A stretch of DNA of 64,000 bases. Source: Clostridiales bacterium (GTDB lineage: Bacteria > Bacillota > Clostridia > Oscillospirales > Acutalibacteraceae). How positions within the stretch are numbered: the stretch's first letter is position 1; each line of letters begins with the position of its first letter. The position numbers and the translations under genes were made by a program. Positions 31,898-40,719 of the stretch are shown in pieces. The stretch covers positions 1 to 64,000 of the forward strand of contig JAAWQC010000009.1 of NCBI GenBank assembly GCA_022800315.1, read 5' to 3'. The notes under the pieces were generated by a model. That model saw only the letters and a list, made by a program, of their open reading frames with translations. It did not search any database and was not told the origin of the DNA.

Positions 31898-34270
31898 ATG
31901 ATGAAAGCCGTGATCATGGCGGGCGGGGAAGGCAAACGCCTCCGCCCCCTGACCTGCGACCTGCCCAAGCCCATGGCGCGCCTGTGCGGCCGCCCGGTGA
32001 TGGAATACCTACTCGACCTGCTGGAGGAGCACGGCGTGACCGAAGCGGCGGTGACCCTGCGGTATCTGCCCTCCGCCATCAGCGAACATTTCGGCGAGGG
32101 TCACGGGCGGGTGAAGCTCTCCTTTTACGAAGAGGACCGTCCCCTGGGCACGGCGGGCAGCGTGAAAAACGCCGCGTCCTCCGGCTTTATGGGGGAGGAG
32201 GACACCCTGCTGATCGTCAGCGGCGACGCCCTCACCGACATTGATCTGACCGCGGCCGCCCGCCGGCACGAGGAAAAGAGAGCGGCGGCCACCATCGTGG
32301 TCACCCGGGTGGACGACCCGCGGGAATACGGGCTGGTGGCCTTTGACGGCAACGGCATGGTCACCGGCTTCGTGGAGAAGCCTGGCTGGGCCCAGGCGGT
32401 TACCGACCTGGCCAATACGGGTATTTATTTGTTATCTCCCGAGGCGCTTCGCTATATCCCCGACGGGGAAGAATTCGATTTTGCCAACGACCTGTTCCCC
32501 CTGCTGCTGAAGGAGGGGCTGCCGGTCTGTGTCTATGTGGCCGACCGCTATTGGTGCGATATCGGCGACCTGAACTCCTATGTGGCCTGTCAGCGGGATA
32601 TTCTGGAGGGCCGGGTGCGCACCGTCGTCAGGGCGGAGGGCGGTGTCTGCTGCGAGGACGGGATGCCGGAAGGGGCGTACGAGCTGATTCCGCCCGTCTA
32701 TATCGGCCGTAACGTTCACATTGGCGCGGCGGCGACGGTGGGGCCCTTCGCCGTACTGGACGACGGGTGCCATGTGGGCAACAGCGCCCGCGTAAAGGGC
32801 TCGGTGATGCTGCCCTGCGCCTACGCGGGCGACCGGTCGTCCCTGTCGGGGGCGCTGCTGTGCCGCGGGGCCTCGGTCCGGCGGGGTGCCTCTCTCTACG
32901 AGGGGGCGGCCGTGGGCTTCGACAGCGTGGTGGGGGAAAACGCTACCGTGCGGCCCGGTGTGAAAATCTGGCCGGAAAAGGAGATCGCCGCCGGCGCCGT
33001 CGCGGCGGACAACCTCCGTTCTGGCAGACGCAATCCCTCCCTCTTTGACGATGCGGGCCTCACCGGCGAAACGGGGGTGGAACTGACCCCCGAGCTGTGC
33101 GCCCGCTTCGGCGCGGCGGTGGGCAGCCTATCCCGCGGGGAGCGGATCGCGGTGGGGTGCAGCCACGACCGGGCGGCCTCCGCCCTGCGCATGGCGCTGA
33201 CCTCCGGCGTGCTGTCCACCGGCGGTCAGGTCTGGGATTTCGGCTCCTGCATCGAGCCGCAGTTCGATTATTTCGTCAACTTCGGCCATATCCACACCGG
33301 CGTGTACGTCTCCGGCGGGCCCAAAGCCTGCCTGCGGCTGGTGACCGCCGGCGGGCTGCCCGCCGAGCGGGCGGCCGAGCGGGCAGTGGAGGCCAGCCTG
33401 TCGGGAGGCGACTTTGCCCGCGCCAGCTGGGACTGCGTGCGGGAGGTGACCGATATGTCGGGCATGAGTCAGCTGTACCGGCAGGAGCTGGTCAGCCTGG
33501 CTCCTCACGGGCTGGGCGGCCTATGCTGCGAGGTGCGGGGCTCCGATTACGAATCGGTCAAGCTGCTGTCGACGGTGCTGGAAACCCTGGGCTGCCAGCC
33601 CGGCGAGGGCCGCGCCCTGTCCGCCGGCGGCATGCGCCTGCATCTGGGGGCGGGGGGACGCCGTCTCTCCGTCTTCGACGAACAGGCCGGTTATATCTGG
33701 CCCGACCGGGTGCTGGCCCTCAATTGCCTGTTTGAGCTGATGGACGGCCATGACGTCGCCCTGCCCTGCGACGCCCCCGTCTGTGTGGACCAGCTGGCCG
33801 CTCAGTACGGGCGCAGGGTCTACCGTTATCTCAACTGTCCCGCAGATACCGCCGACGAGCGGGCCCGTCGGCTGGCCGCCAACCAGCTGTGGGTGCGGGA
33901 CGGCCTGATGATGGCGGTGCGGCTGCTGAACCGGCTGAAACGGGAACGGCGTACCCTGTCGGAGATGCTGGACCGGATGCCGGCCTTCGCCGTCACCAGC
34001 AAAACGGTGTGCTGCAAGGGAAATCCGGGCCGGATACTCCGCCGCCTGTCGGACGACAAGGCTTCTTCTGAAGAAAAAGCGGAGGGAATCGGGGAAGGGA
34101 CCCGCCTCCGCACAAAAAACGGCGTGATTTTCGTCCGCCCCACCAAGCTGGGCAGTGAACTGATTCTGACAGCGGAAGCGGCCGATATGGAATCGGCGGC
34201 GGAGCTTTGCGGCGAACTGGAAAAGAAGCTGGATGCGCTTCTCCTTGACATCGACAGGGAAAAAAAGTAA
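31898..34270 (+). CDS. nucleotidyltransferase / degenerate phosphomannomutase fusion
   Basis: A 790-residue protein. Residues 1-235 are a sugar-phosphate nucleotidyltransferase (KAVIMAGGEGKRLRPLTCDLPKPM, then GTAGSV, SGDALTDID and FVEKP), with all motifs needed to make an NDP-sugar. Residues 255-370 are a left-handed beta-helix with hexapeptide-like repeats. Residues 390-700 align with the phosphomannomutase fold, but the phosphoserine loop (normally TASHNP) reads HTGVYVSGGP and the metal loop (DGDGDR) is replaced by FDEQAGYIWPD, so mutase activity looks lost. Similar fusions with altered mutase domains are known in Firmicutes and cyanobacteria as mannose-1-phosphate guanylyltransferase-like proteins. 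It probably makes an activated sugar for surface glycans; the base and sugar are uncertain. Confidence 0.85.
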   Translation: MMKAVIMAGGEGKRLRPLTCDLPKPMARLCGRPVMEYLLDLLEEHGVTEAAVTLRYLPSAISEHFGEGHGRVKLSFYEEDRPLGTAGSVKNAASSGFMGEEDTLLIVSGDALTDIDLTAAARRHEEKRAAATIVVTRVDDPREYGLVAFDGNGMVTGFVEKPGWAQAVTDLANTGIYLLSPEALRYIPDGEEFDFANDLFPLLLKEGLPVCVYVADRYWCDIGDLNSYVACQRDILEGRVRTVVRAEGGVCCEDGMPEGAYELIPPVYIGRNVHIGAAATVGPFAVLDDGCHVGNSARVKGSVMLPCAYAGDRSSLSGALLCRGASVRRGASLYEGAAVGFDSVVGENATVRPGVKIWPEKEIAAGAVAADNLRSGRRNPSLFDDAGLTGETGVELTPELCARFGAAVGSLSRGERIAVGCSHDRAASALRMALTSGVLSTGGQVWDFGSCIEPQFDYFVNFGHIHTGVYVSGGPKACLRLVTAGGLPAERAAERAVEASLSGGDFARASWDCVREVTDMSGMSQLYRQELVSLAPHGLGGLCCEVRGSDYESVKLLSTVLETLGCQPGEGRALSAGGMRLHLGAGGRRLSVFDEQAGYIWPDRVLALNCLFELMDGHDVALPCDAPVCVDQLAAQYGRRVYRYLNCPADTADERARRLAANQLWVRDGLMMAVRLLNRLKRERRTLSEMLDRMPAFAVTSKTVCCKGNPGRILRRLSDDKASSEEKAEGIGEGTRLRTKNGVIFVRPTKLGSELILTAEAADMESAAELCGELEKKLDALLLDIDREKK

Positions 34271-34434
34271 TATAGTTTTACCGGAAATAAACGGAACGGA
34301 ACCATTCATGACTTGCTTTATAAGGGGAGACCGCCGGAGCACGGCGTTTCCCTTTACGGATAGTATCCGCCCCGTGCGGATTCCCTTCGCCAAACGCGGA
34401 GACAGACAAGGACGTATAAAGCGTGTGAAGAATC

Positions 34435-34460
34435 AGCCCCGCCGTCAGCGGGGCTCTTTT
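34435..34460 (+). terminator. intrinsic terminator or attenuator before RNase J
   Basis: AGCCCCGC (34435-34442) pairs with GCGGGGCT (34448-34455), followed by CTTTTA. It lies in the 240-base gap between the nucleotidyltransferase gene and rnj, and could end the first or attenuate the second. I see no other feature in that gap. Confidence 0.65.
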
Positions 34461-34510
34461 ACCACGATGCATGACCGTATGGTTTCAATACAGGAAATGG
34501 AGGAACATGT

Positions 34511-36577
34511 GTGACAACCGAAAAAAAGAATGAGGCTCCAGCTGCGTCGGGCGCAGTGAAGGAGACGGCGGGCCGCGGCGCGGCAGCCGGCTCCAGGGGC
34601 CGCCAGCCCGCGGCAGCCCCCGCCGCCAAACCGGACGGGGAGAAGAAGAGCCGCGGCGGCTATCGCGGCTCCCGCGGCAGAGGGACCCGCAAGCCGAAGA
34701 CGGAGGTGCCGGCCCCGACGGCGGCGGAATCCGTACAAGCGCCTGTTCAGCAGACAGCGGTGAAACAGGCGGCTGCCAAACAGACGCCCCCCGCGCAGGG
34801 ACAGGCAAAGAAGCCGCAGAAAAACGGCAAACAGGAAACTTTAAAGCAGGGCGCGGCCCAGGAATCCGCTGCCCCCTCGCGCCAGCAGGGTTCCCGGCGG
34901 GGCCGCCCGCCTAAAAACAAGGCGCTGCCGGTCCGTCTGACCATGCTGGGCGGACTCAATGAGATCGGCAAGAACATCACGATGTTCGAATATGGGAACG
35001 ACGCCTTTGTCATCGATTGCGGCATGGCGTTTCCCGACGACGAGATGCTGGGTGTGGACATCGTGCTGCCCGATTTTACCCATATCGTCAAAAATAAGGA
35101 CCGCATCCGCGGCATCGTCCTCACCCACGGGCATGAGGACCATATCGGCGGCCTGCCTTACCTGCTCAAGCAGGTGAACCTGCCGGTTTACGGCACTCGC
35201 CTGACCCTGGCGCTGGTGGAGTCCAAGCTCAAGGAGCACGGCCTCGCCGGAAAGGTGAAGCTGAACGTGGTCAAACCGGGTGACGTGGTGCGCTTCGGCG
35301 AGGTATCGGTGGAGTTCATCAACGTCAACCATTCCATCCCCGACGCCGCGGCCCTGGGTATCAAAACGCCCATCGGCTACGTGGTGCATACCGGCGACTT
35401 CAAAATCGACTGCACCCCCATTCTGGGTGAAATGATCGACCTGACCCGTTTCGGCGAGCTGGGCAACGAAGGGGTGCTGGCCCTCCTCGGTGAGTCCACC
35501 AACGCGGAGCGCCCCGGCTTTACCCCCAGCGAGCGGGTGGTGGGGGAGAGCTTCGCCAACCTGTTCCGCAAGGCGGAAAACAAGCGGATTATCATCGCCA
35601 GCTTTTCCTCCAACATCCACCGCATCCAGCAGATCATCGACGCGGCAGTGCATGACGGGCGCAAGGTGGCGGTCTCGGGCCGCAGCATGATCAACGTGGT
35701 GAACATCGCCACCGAATTGGGGTATCTCAAGATGCCGGAGGGTCTGATTGTCGATATCGACCTGATCAACCGGTATCCTAAGGATAAAATGATTCTGATC
35801 ACCACCGGCAGCCAGGGCGAGCCCATGTCCGCCCTCAGCCGCATGGCCTTCTCCGACCACCGCAAGGTGGAGGTAGGCCCGGACGATTACATCATCATTT
35901 CCGCCACCCCCATCCCCGGCAACGAAAAGACGGTGGGCAAGGTGGTCAACGAGCTGATGAAGCGGGGCTGCGATGTGGTGTATGAAAAGATGTACGACGT
36001 ACACGTGTCGGGCCACGCCTGTCAGGAAGAGCTGAAGATCATCCACGGCCTGACCCGCCCCAAGTATTTTATCCCCGTCCACGGCGAGCAGAAGCACATG
36101 CAGAAGCACGCCATGCTGGCCCGCTCCATGGGTATGCCGGCGAAAAATATCGTCCTGCCCGACATCGGCAAGGTCATCGAGATCACGCCGGACAAAATGG
36201 AGATGGTCGGAACGGTGCAGGCCGGCCGGGTGCTGGTGGACGGCCTCGGGGTCGGCGACGTGGGCAGCATCGTACTGCGGGACCGCAAGCATCTGGCCCA
36301 GGACGGCCTCATCGTGGTGGTAGCCTCGGTGGACTGCGCCAACGGGGAGATCGTGTCGGGACCCGACGTGGTGTCACGCGGATTTGTCTATGTGCGGGAG
36401 GCGGAGCCTCTCATCGATGACATCCGCAGCCTGGCCCGCGGCGTGCTGGAGGATTGCCTGCAGGAGCACGGCGACTGGTCCACCATGAAGACCCGCGTAC
36501 GCGATGAGCTGTCCCACATGCTGTTCCAGAAGACCAAGAGAAGCCCCATGATCCTGCCTATTCTGATGGATGCCTGA
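34511..36577 (+). CDS. rnj: ribonuclease J with long basic N-terminal extension
   Basis: A 688-residue exo/endoribonuclease for mRNA decay and rRNA maturation. The metallo-beta-lactamase core starts near residue 140 (RLTMLGGLNEIGKNITMFEY) and holds the zinc motif THGHEDHIGG at about 204-213, followed by the beta-CASP part and a C-terminal domain ending in LPILMDA. Core length matches the usual 555 residues. The first 135 residues are Ala/Lys/Arg/Gln/Pro-rich with RG-type repeats (RGGYRGSRGRG) and must be disordered; they may bind RNA. The start is GTG 34511, seven bases after GGAGG. gdpP follows after about 125 bases. Confidence 0.92.
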   Translation: MTTEKKNEAPAASGAVKETAGRGAAAGSRGRQPAAAPAAKPDGEKKSRGGYRGSRGRGTRKPKTEVPAPTAAESVQAPVQQTAVKQAAAKQTPPAQGQAKKPQKNGKQETLKQGAAQESAAPSRQQGSRRGRPPKNKALPVRLTMLGGLNEIGKNITMFEYGNDAFVIDCGMAFPDDEMLGVDIVLPDFTHIVKNKDRIRGIVLTHGHEDHIGGLPYLLKQVNLPVYGTRLTLALVESKLKEHGLAGKVKLNVVKPGDVVRFGEVSVEFINVNHSIPDAAALGIKTPIGYVVHTGDFKIDCTPILGEMIDLTRFGELGNEGVLALLGESTNAERPGFTPSERVVGESFANLFRKAENKRIIIASFSSNIHRIQQIIDAAVHDGRKVAVSGRSMINVVNIATELGYLKMPEGLIVDIDLINRYPKDKMILITTGSQGEPMSALSRMAFSDHRKVEVGPDDYIIISATPIPGNEKTVGKVVNELMKRGCDVVYEKMYDVHVSGHACQEELKIIHGLTRPKYFIPVHGEQKHMQKHAMLARSMGMPAKNIVLPDIGKVIEITPDKMEMVGTVQAGRVLVDGLGVGDVGSIVLRDRKHLAQDGLIVVVASVDCANGEIVSGPDVVSRGFVYVREAEPLIDDIRSLARGVLEDCLQEHGDWSTMKTRVRDELSHMLFQKTKRSPMILPILMDA

Positions 36578-36702
36578 TGATTTTCGCTGGGAAGGATATC
36601 CCTGTTTTCTTTGAGGATCGACACCCCGGAGTGGGTTCCACTTTTAGCCTCCGTCAGGGGTGAACACCCTGGCGGAGAGCGGAAAGGGTACGGCTGCTGT
36701 CT

Positions 36703-38712
36703 ATGAAAAAGAAAGGCTTTTGGTCCGTTACGCCTGTGATCCTGCTGCTGGGCGCCGCCCTGCTGCTGGTCACGGGCGCGACCTTTTTCCTCAACCGTCC
36801 GGTTTTTTATGGGGCCTGCGCCCTGACGGCGGCCGTATTCGCCTACGGCATCTGGCGGCTGCGCCGGCTGAACGCCGACATGCGCCGGTATCTGGCCCGC
36901 GTGTCGGGCTCCCTCAGCCAGAGCGAGCAGGATGCCCTGGCCTCCTTTCCCATGCCGGCGGCAGTCTGTTCGTCCGGTGGGGAGATCCTGTGGTATAACG
37001 AGCTGTTCCGTGACCAGGCGCTGGACGGCGCCGAGCTGACCGGCGAGTCGGTGATCCACATCAGCGGCGGCGCGCCGGTGGAGGACATCGCGCGCAAGCG
37101 CTTTATGGACGTGTCGCTGAAGGGGCGCCGCTATACCGTGTACATCAGCCCGGTGCCGGTGCGGGGGGAGACCCTGTACGCCCTGTATTATGTGGACGAC
37201 ACCCGTCTCAAGGAAATTGCGGACGAATACCGTCTCAGCCGTCCGGCCGTGATGGTTGTCTACATAGACAATCTGGAGGAAGTTGTCCAGAACACCCGCG
37301 ATAGTGAGCGGGCCCAGCTCTCCGGCCGGGTAGAAACCCTGCTGGAGGACTGGGTGGGTTCCACCACCGGCATGCTGCGCAAATACAGCAGCGACCGCTT
37401 CCTCGTGATGGTGGAGCAGCGTCATTTGCAGCAGGTGGTGGATAGCAAATTCGATATCCTCGACCGGGTGCGGTCGGTACAGACCCCCGGCGGTTTGAGC
37501 GTGACCCTGTCCATCGGCGTGGGACAGGGCGACACCATGCGGGAGTCGGAGGAGATGGCCCGCCAGGCGCTGGAGATGGCGCTGGGACGCGGCGGCGACC
37601 AGGCCGCCGTCAAGACCCGCAGCGGCTTCGATTTTTACGGCGGCGTCTCCAAGGGCGTGGAGAAACGCACCAAGGTGCGCACCCGCGTGGTAGCTTCCGC
37701 CCTGAGCGAGCTGATCGCGGGCAGCGACAACGTGATGGTGATGGGGCACCGGTTTTCCGACCTCGACTGCCTGGGCTCCGCCGCCGCCATGACGGTGGCG
37801 GCCCGCAGCATGGGCAAACCCGCCTATGCCGTCGCGCGGCATAAAACTACCCTCGCCGCCGAGCTGATCGACCGTTACGACGCATCGGGCAGGGGGGATT
37901 TGTTCATCGAGCCGGAGGAAGCCATGGAGCTGCTGAACCGGCGGACCCTGCTGATCATCACCGATACCCACAATCCCCATATGCTGGAGGACCCCGCCTT
38001 ATACCGCGCCGCCGGTTCGGTGGTGGTCATCGACCATCACCGCAAGATGGTGGATCACATCGACAACGCGGTGATATTCTATCATGAGCCCTACGCGTCC
38101 TCCGCCTCCGAGATGGTGGCGGAGCTGATCCAGTATATGGAGGGGGACAGCATCTCCCGGCTGGAGGCGGAGGCTCTGATGGCCGGCATCATGCTGGACA
38201 CCCGCAGCTTTGTCATGAAGGCGGGGGTCCGCACCTTTGAGGCAGCGGCATACCTGCGCCGGCTGGGCGCTGACACGGTCGAGGTCAAGAAGATGTTCGC
38301 CGAGAGCATGGACACCTACCGGGCCAAGGCGGACATCATCGCCAAAGCGGAGCTGTACCGGAAAACCGCCATTGCGTGCTGCGATCAGAGCGGGGCCAGC
38401 GAAACCCGTATCGCGGCGGCCCAGGCCGCCGACGAGCTGCTGTATATCAAGGGGGTGGACGCCTCCTTCACCCTCTTTGAAGAGGGGAACACCGTCAATA
38501 TATCCGCCCGTTCGCTGGGGGACTTCAACGTCCAGCTGGTGATGGAGACTATCGGCGGCGGCGGGCACATGACCATGGCGGGGGCCCAGCTGGAGGGCGT
38601 GGATATGTCCGGGGCCCGGCAGATGCTCACCGAAGCCATCGACCGCCTGCTGGCCGACCGGGAACACGCCCTGGCGGTCCAGCAAAAACAGAACGAAAGC
38701 CGGGGCGGCTGA
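36703..38712 (+). CDS. gdpP: c-di-AMP phosphodiesterase GdpP
   Basis: A 669-residue membrane protein that degrades cyclic di-AMP, the messenger for osmotic balance and wall integrity. Two membrane helices (about 8-30 and 34-52) are followed by a PAS domain, a degenerate GGDEF domain (about 170-300) and a DHH-DHHA1 module. The DHH motifs are [20 protein letters not shown] and VIDHHRKM, with [12 protein letters not shown] near the C-terminus. In the first motif Arg-Phe-Ser replaces the more usual Lys-Asn-Ala, but the metal-binding His and two Asp remain. rplI and dnaB follow, the standard Firmicutes order. The ribosome-binding site is rather far from ATG 36703. Confidence 0.93.
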   Translation: MKKKGFWSVTPVILLLGAALLLVTGATFFLNRPVFYGACALTAAVFAYGIWRLRRLNADMRRYLARVSGSLSQSEQDALASFPMPAAVCSSGGEILWYNELFRDQALDGAELTGESVIHISGGAPVEDIARKRFMDVSLKGRRYTVYISPVPVRGETLYALYYVDDTRLKEIADEYRLSRPAVMVVYIDNLEEVVQNTRDSERAQLSGRVETLLEDWVGSTTGMLRKYSSDRFLVMVEQRHLQQVVDSKFDILDRVRSVQTPGGLSVTLSIGVGQGDTMRESEEMARQALEMALGRGGDQAAVKTRSGFDFYGGVSKGVEKRTKVRTRVVASALSELIAGSDNVMVMGHRFSDLDCLGSAAAMTVAARSMGKPAYAVARHKTTLAAELIDRYDASGRGDLFIEPEEAMELLNRRTLLIITDTHNPHMLEDPALYRAAGSVVVIDHHRKMVDHIDNAVIFYHEPYASSASEMVAELIQYMEGDSISRLEAEALMAGIMLDTRSFVMKAGVRTFEAAAYLRRLGADTVEVKKMFAESMDTYRAKADIIAKAELYRKTAIACCDQSGASETRIAAAQAADELLYIKGVDASFTLFEEGNTVNISARSLGDFNVQLVMETIGGGGHMTMAGAQLEGVDMSGARQMLTEAIDRLLADREHALAVQQKQNESRGG

Positions 38713-38747
38713 CGCCACGGCAAACCCATACGGAAAGGACGATTCTT

Positions 38748-39188
38748 ATGAAGGTGATTCTCAAACAGGACGTACGCGGCCAGGGGAAAAAAGGCGAACT
38801 GGTCAATGTCTCCGACGGATACGCCCGCAACTATCTGTTTCCCCGCGGCCTGGCGGCGGAAGCCGACGCCGCGGCCATGAACGAGCTGAAGAATAAGGAA
38901 GAAGCCGCCCGCTTCCGCGAGGAGCAGGACAAAAAGGCCGCTTCCGAAACCGCCGCCGTGCTCAGCGGCAAGGTGCTGAAGATCACTGCTAAAGCGGGGC
39001 AGGGCGGTCGGCTGTTCGGTTCGGTCACCACCAAGGAGGTGGCCGAGGAACTGAAAAAGCAGTTCGGCGCCGACGTGGACAAGCGGAAGATCCAGATGGC
39101 CGACATTAAGGCCTTCGGTACCTATGAAGCGGAAATCCGCTTCAACTTCGGCATCTCGGCGAAAATGAGCGTTATGGTGACCGAGTGA
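38748..39188 (+). CDS. rplI: 50S ribosomal protein L9
   Basis: A 146-residue ribosomal protein of the large subunit. The N-terminal domain begins [36 protein letters not shown], the classical L9 signature; a long connecting helix (about 40-75) leads to a C-terminal RNA-binding domain with GGRLFGSVT. Length is as expected. GGAAAGGA precedes ATG 38748. It lies between gdpP and dnaB, as in most Firmicutes. Confidence 0.97.
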   Translation: MKVILKQDVRGQGKKGELVNVSDGYARNYLFPRGLAAEADAAAMNELKNKEEAARFREEQDKKAASETAAVLSGKVLKITAKAGQGGRLFGSVTTKEVAEELKKQFGADVDKRKIQMADIKAFGTYEAEIRFNFGISAKMSVMVTE

Positions 39189-39251
39189 GTTTCCCCAAAA
39201 GCGTAAGTTTTGGAAAGCTCAGTAAGAACTTGGGGCGGCGGAAGGCGCCTG

Positions 39252-39285
39252 ACGCGGGATTGAACACAATCCCGCGTTCCCTATT
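39252..39285 (+). terminator. stem-loop between rplI and dnaB
   Basis: ACGCGGGATT (39252-39261) pairs with AATCCCGCGT (39268-39277), followed by a moderately T-rich stretch. It may reduce readthrough into dnaB. Confidence 0.5.
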
Positions 39286-39354
39286 CTTCCGCATTTCGCA
39301 TAAACAAAAATGTGAGAGAAACGCGGAAAGCCCTCTTTGAAAGGACGTATGAAC

Positions 39355-40719
39355 ATGCCAGACCTGAACAATGTCCGCAGCGACGGCCTGAACCTGCCCT
39401 ACAGCCTGGAGGCGGAGCAGGCGGTGCTGGGTTCGGTGCTGATGGAACCGAACAGCCTCAATCAGGTGGCGGATGTCCTTCGTCCCGATCATTTCTACCT
39501 GCCGGAGCATCAGGCGATATACCGGGTGATGAGCGAGAAGATGATGGCCTCCCAGGTCATCGATTTCGTCACCGTGCTGGAAGCGCTGAAGACCGAGGGC
39601 TTTTTCTCCGGGGAGGAGGGCAAGGCCTACCTGCTGCGGCTGGCCCAGATGGTGCCCTCCATCTCGAACATCGGCAATTACGCCCGTATCGTGCGGGAGA
39701 AATACGACGTGCGCTCCCTGATACAGGCGGCGCGGGAAATCGTGGACGACGCCATGGACCCCGGTATTGAAGCGTCCCTGCTGCTGGACTCGGCAGAACA
39801 GAAAATTTACGACATCCGGCAGGGGCGGCAGCCCGGAGGACTGGTGCCTATCCGGGAGGTGCTCGCCTCCAACTACGAGATGTTCAACAAACTGGCTTCT
39901 GACGACCGGGATCAGTTCGTGGGGGTCTCCACCGGCATTTCCGCGCTGGACGAGATCACCACCGGCCTGAACCGGTCCGACCTGATCATCGTCGGCGCCC
40001 GCCCTGGTATGGGAAAGACCAGCTTCGCCCTCAACCTGGCACGCAACGTGGCGGTCCAGAAGGGCAAGACGGTGGCCTTCTTTTCGCTGGAAATGTCCCG
40101 CGAGCAGCTGGTCAACCGCATCCTGTCCACCGAGGCGCGGGTATCCAGCAAAAAGCTGCGGGTGGGCAACCTGACCCCCGACGAGTGGGGACGCATCGCC
40201 GCGGCTTCCAACATCCTGTGCCAGGCCCCCATGTATTTCGACGATACCTCCAGCATTACGGTACCCGAGATGAAGGCCCGTCTGCGCCGGATGAAGAATC
40301 TGGATTTCGTGGTCATCGACTACCTCCAGCTGATGCAGTCGGCCCGCCGCATCGACAACCGTGTGCAGGAGGTCACCGAGATCACCCGAAATCTCAAAAT
40401 TATGGCCAAAGAGCTAAATATCCCCCTCATGGTGTGTGCCCAGCTCTCCCGTGCCACCGAAAAACAGCAGAATCACCGTCCCGCCCTGGCCGACCTGCGT
40501 GAATCCGGCTCCATCGAGCAGGACGCCGACCAGGTGCTGTTCCTGTACCGGGACGAATACTATAAAAACGAGAAGGAAGACCCGTCGGAGGTGGAAACCA
40601 GCACCTCCGAGGTGATTGTGGCCAAAAACCGACACGGCGAGCTGGGTACTGTCAAGCTGGCCTGGTTCGGTGAGTTCACTCAATTTACCAGTCTGGAGAT
40701 GCATCAGAGTGAAAGATGA
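39355..40719 (+). CDS. dnaB: replicative DNA helicase
   Basis: A 454-residue hexameric helicase that unwinds DNA at the fork. The N-terminal domain (LPYSLEAEQAVLGSVLM) is followed by the RecA-like domain with Walker A GARPGMGKTSFALNLARN near residue 210 and Walker B VVIDYLQLM, then CAQLSR and ESGSIEQDADQVLFLYRD. No intein is present. ATG 39355 has AAGGA nine bases upstream; ATG 39349 is too close and TTG 39337 precedes the site. tilS overlaps its end by 11 bases. Confidence 0.96.
   Translation: MPDLNNVRSDGLNLPYSLEAEQAVLGSVLMEPNSLNQVADVLRPDHFYLPEHQAIYRVMSEKMMASQVIDFVTVLEALKTEGFFSGEEGKAYLLRLAQMVPSISNIGNYARIVREKYDVRSLIQAAREIVDDAMDPGIEASLLLDSAEQKIYDIRQGRQPGGLVPIREVLASNYEMFNKLASDDRDQFVGVSTGISALDEITTGLNRSDLIIVGARPGMGKTSFALNLARNVAVQKGKTVAFFSLEMSREQLVNRILSTEARVSSKKLRVGNLTPDEWGRIAAASNILCQAPMYFDDTSSITVPEMKARLRRMKNLDFVVIDYLQLMQSARRIDNRVQEVTEITRNLKIMAKELNIPLMVCAQLSRATEKQQNHRPALADLRESGSIEQDADQVLFLYRDEYYKNEKEDPSEVETSTSEVIVAKNRHGELGTVKLAWFGEFTQFTSLEMHQSER

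Noticed and set aside
34841-36292. 483-codon minus-strand frame
   Set aside because: It is the mirror of RNase J, His/Val-rich without any recognisable motif.
36388-37980. 530-codon minus-strand frame
   Set aside because: It covers gdpP and the rnj end; gdpP has clear domain motifs on the plus strand.
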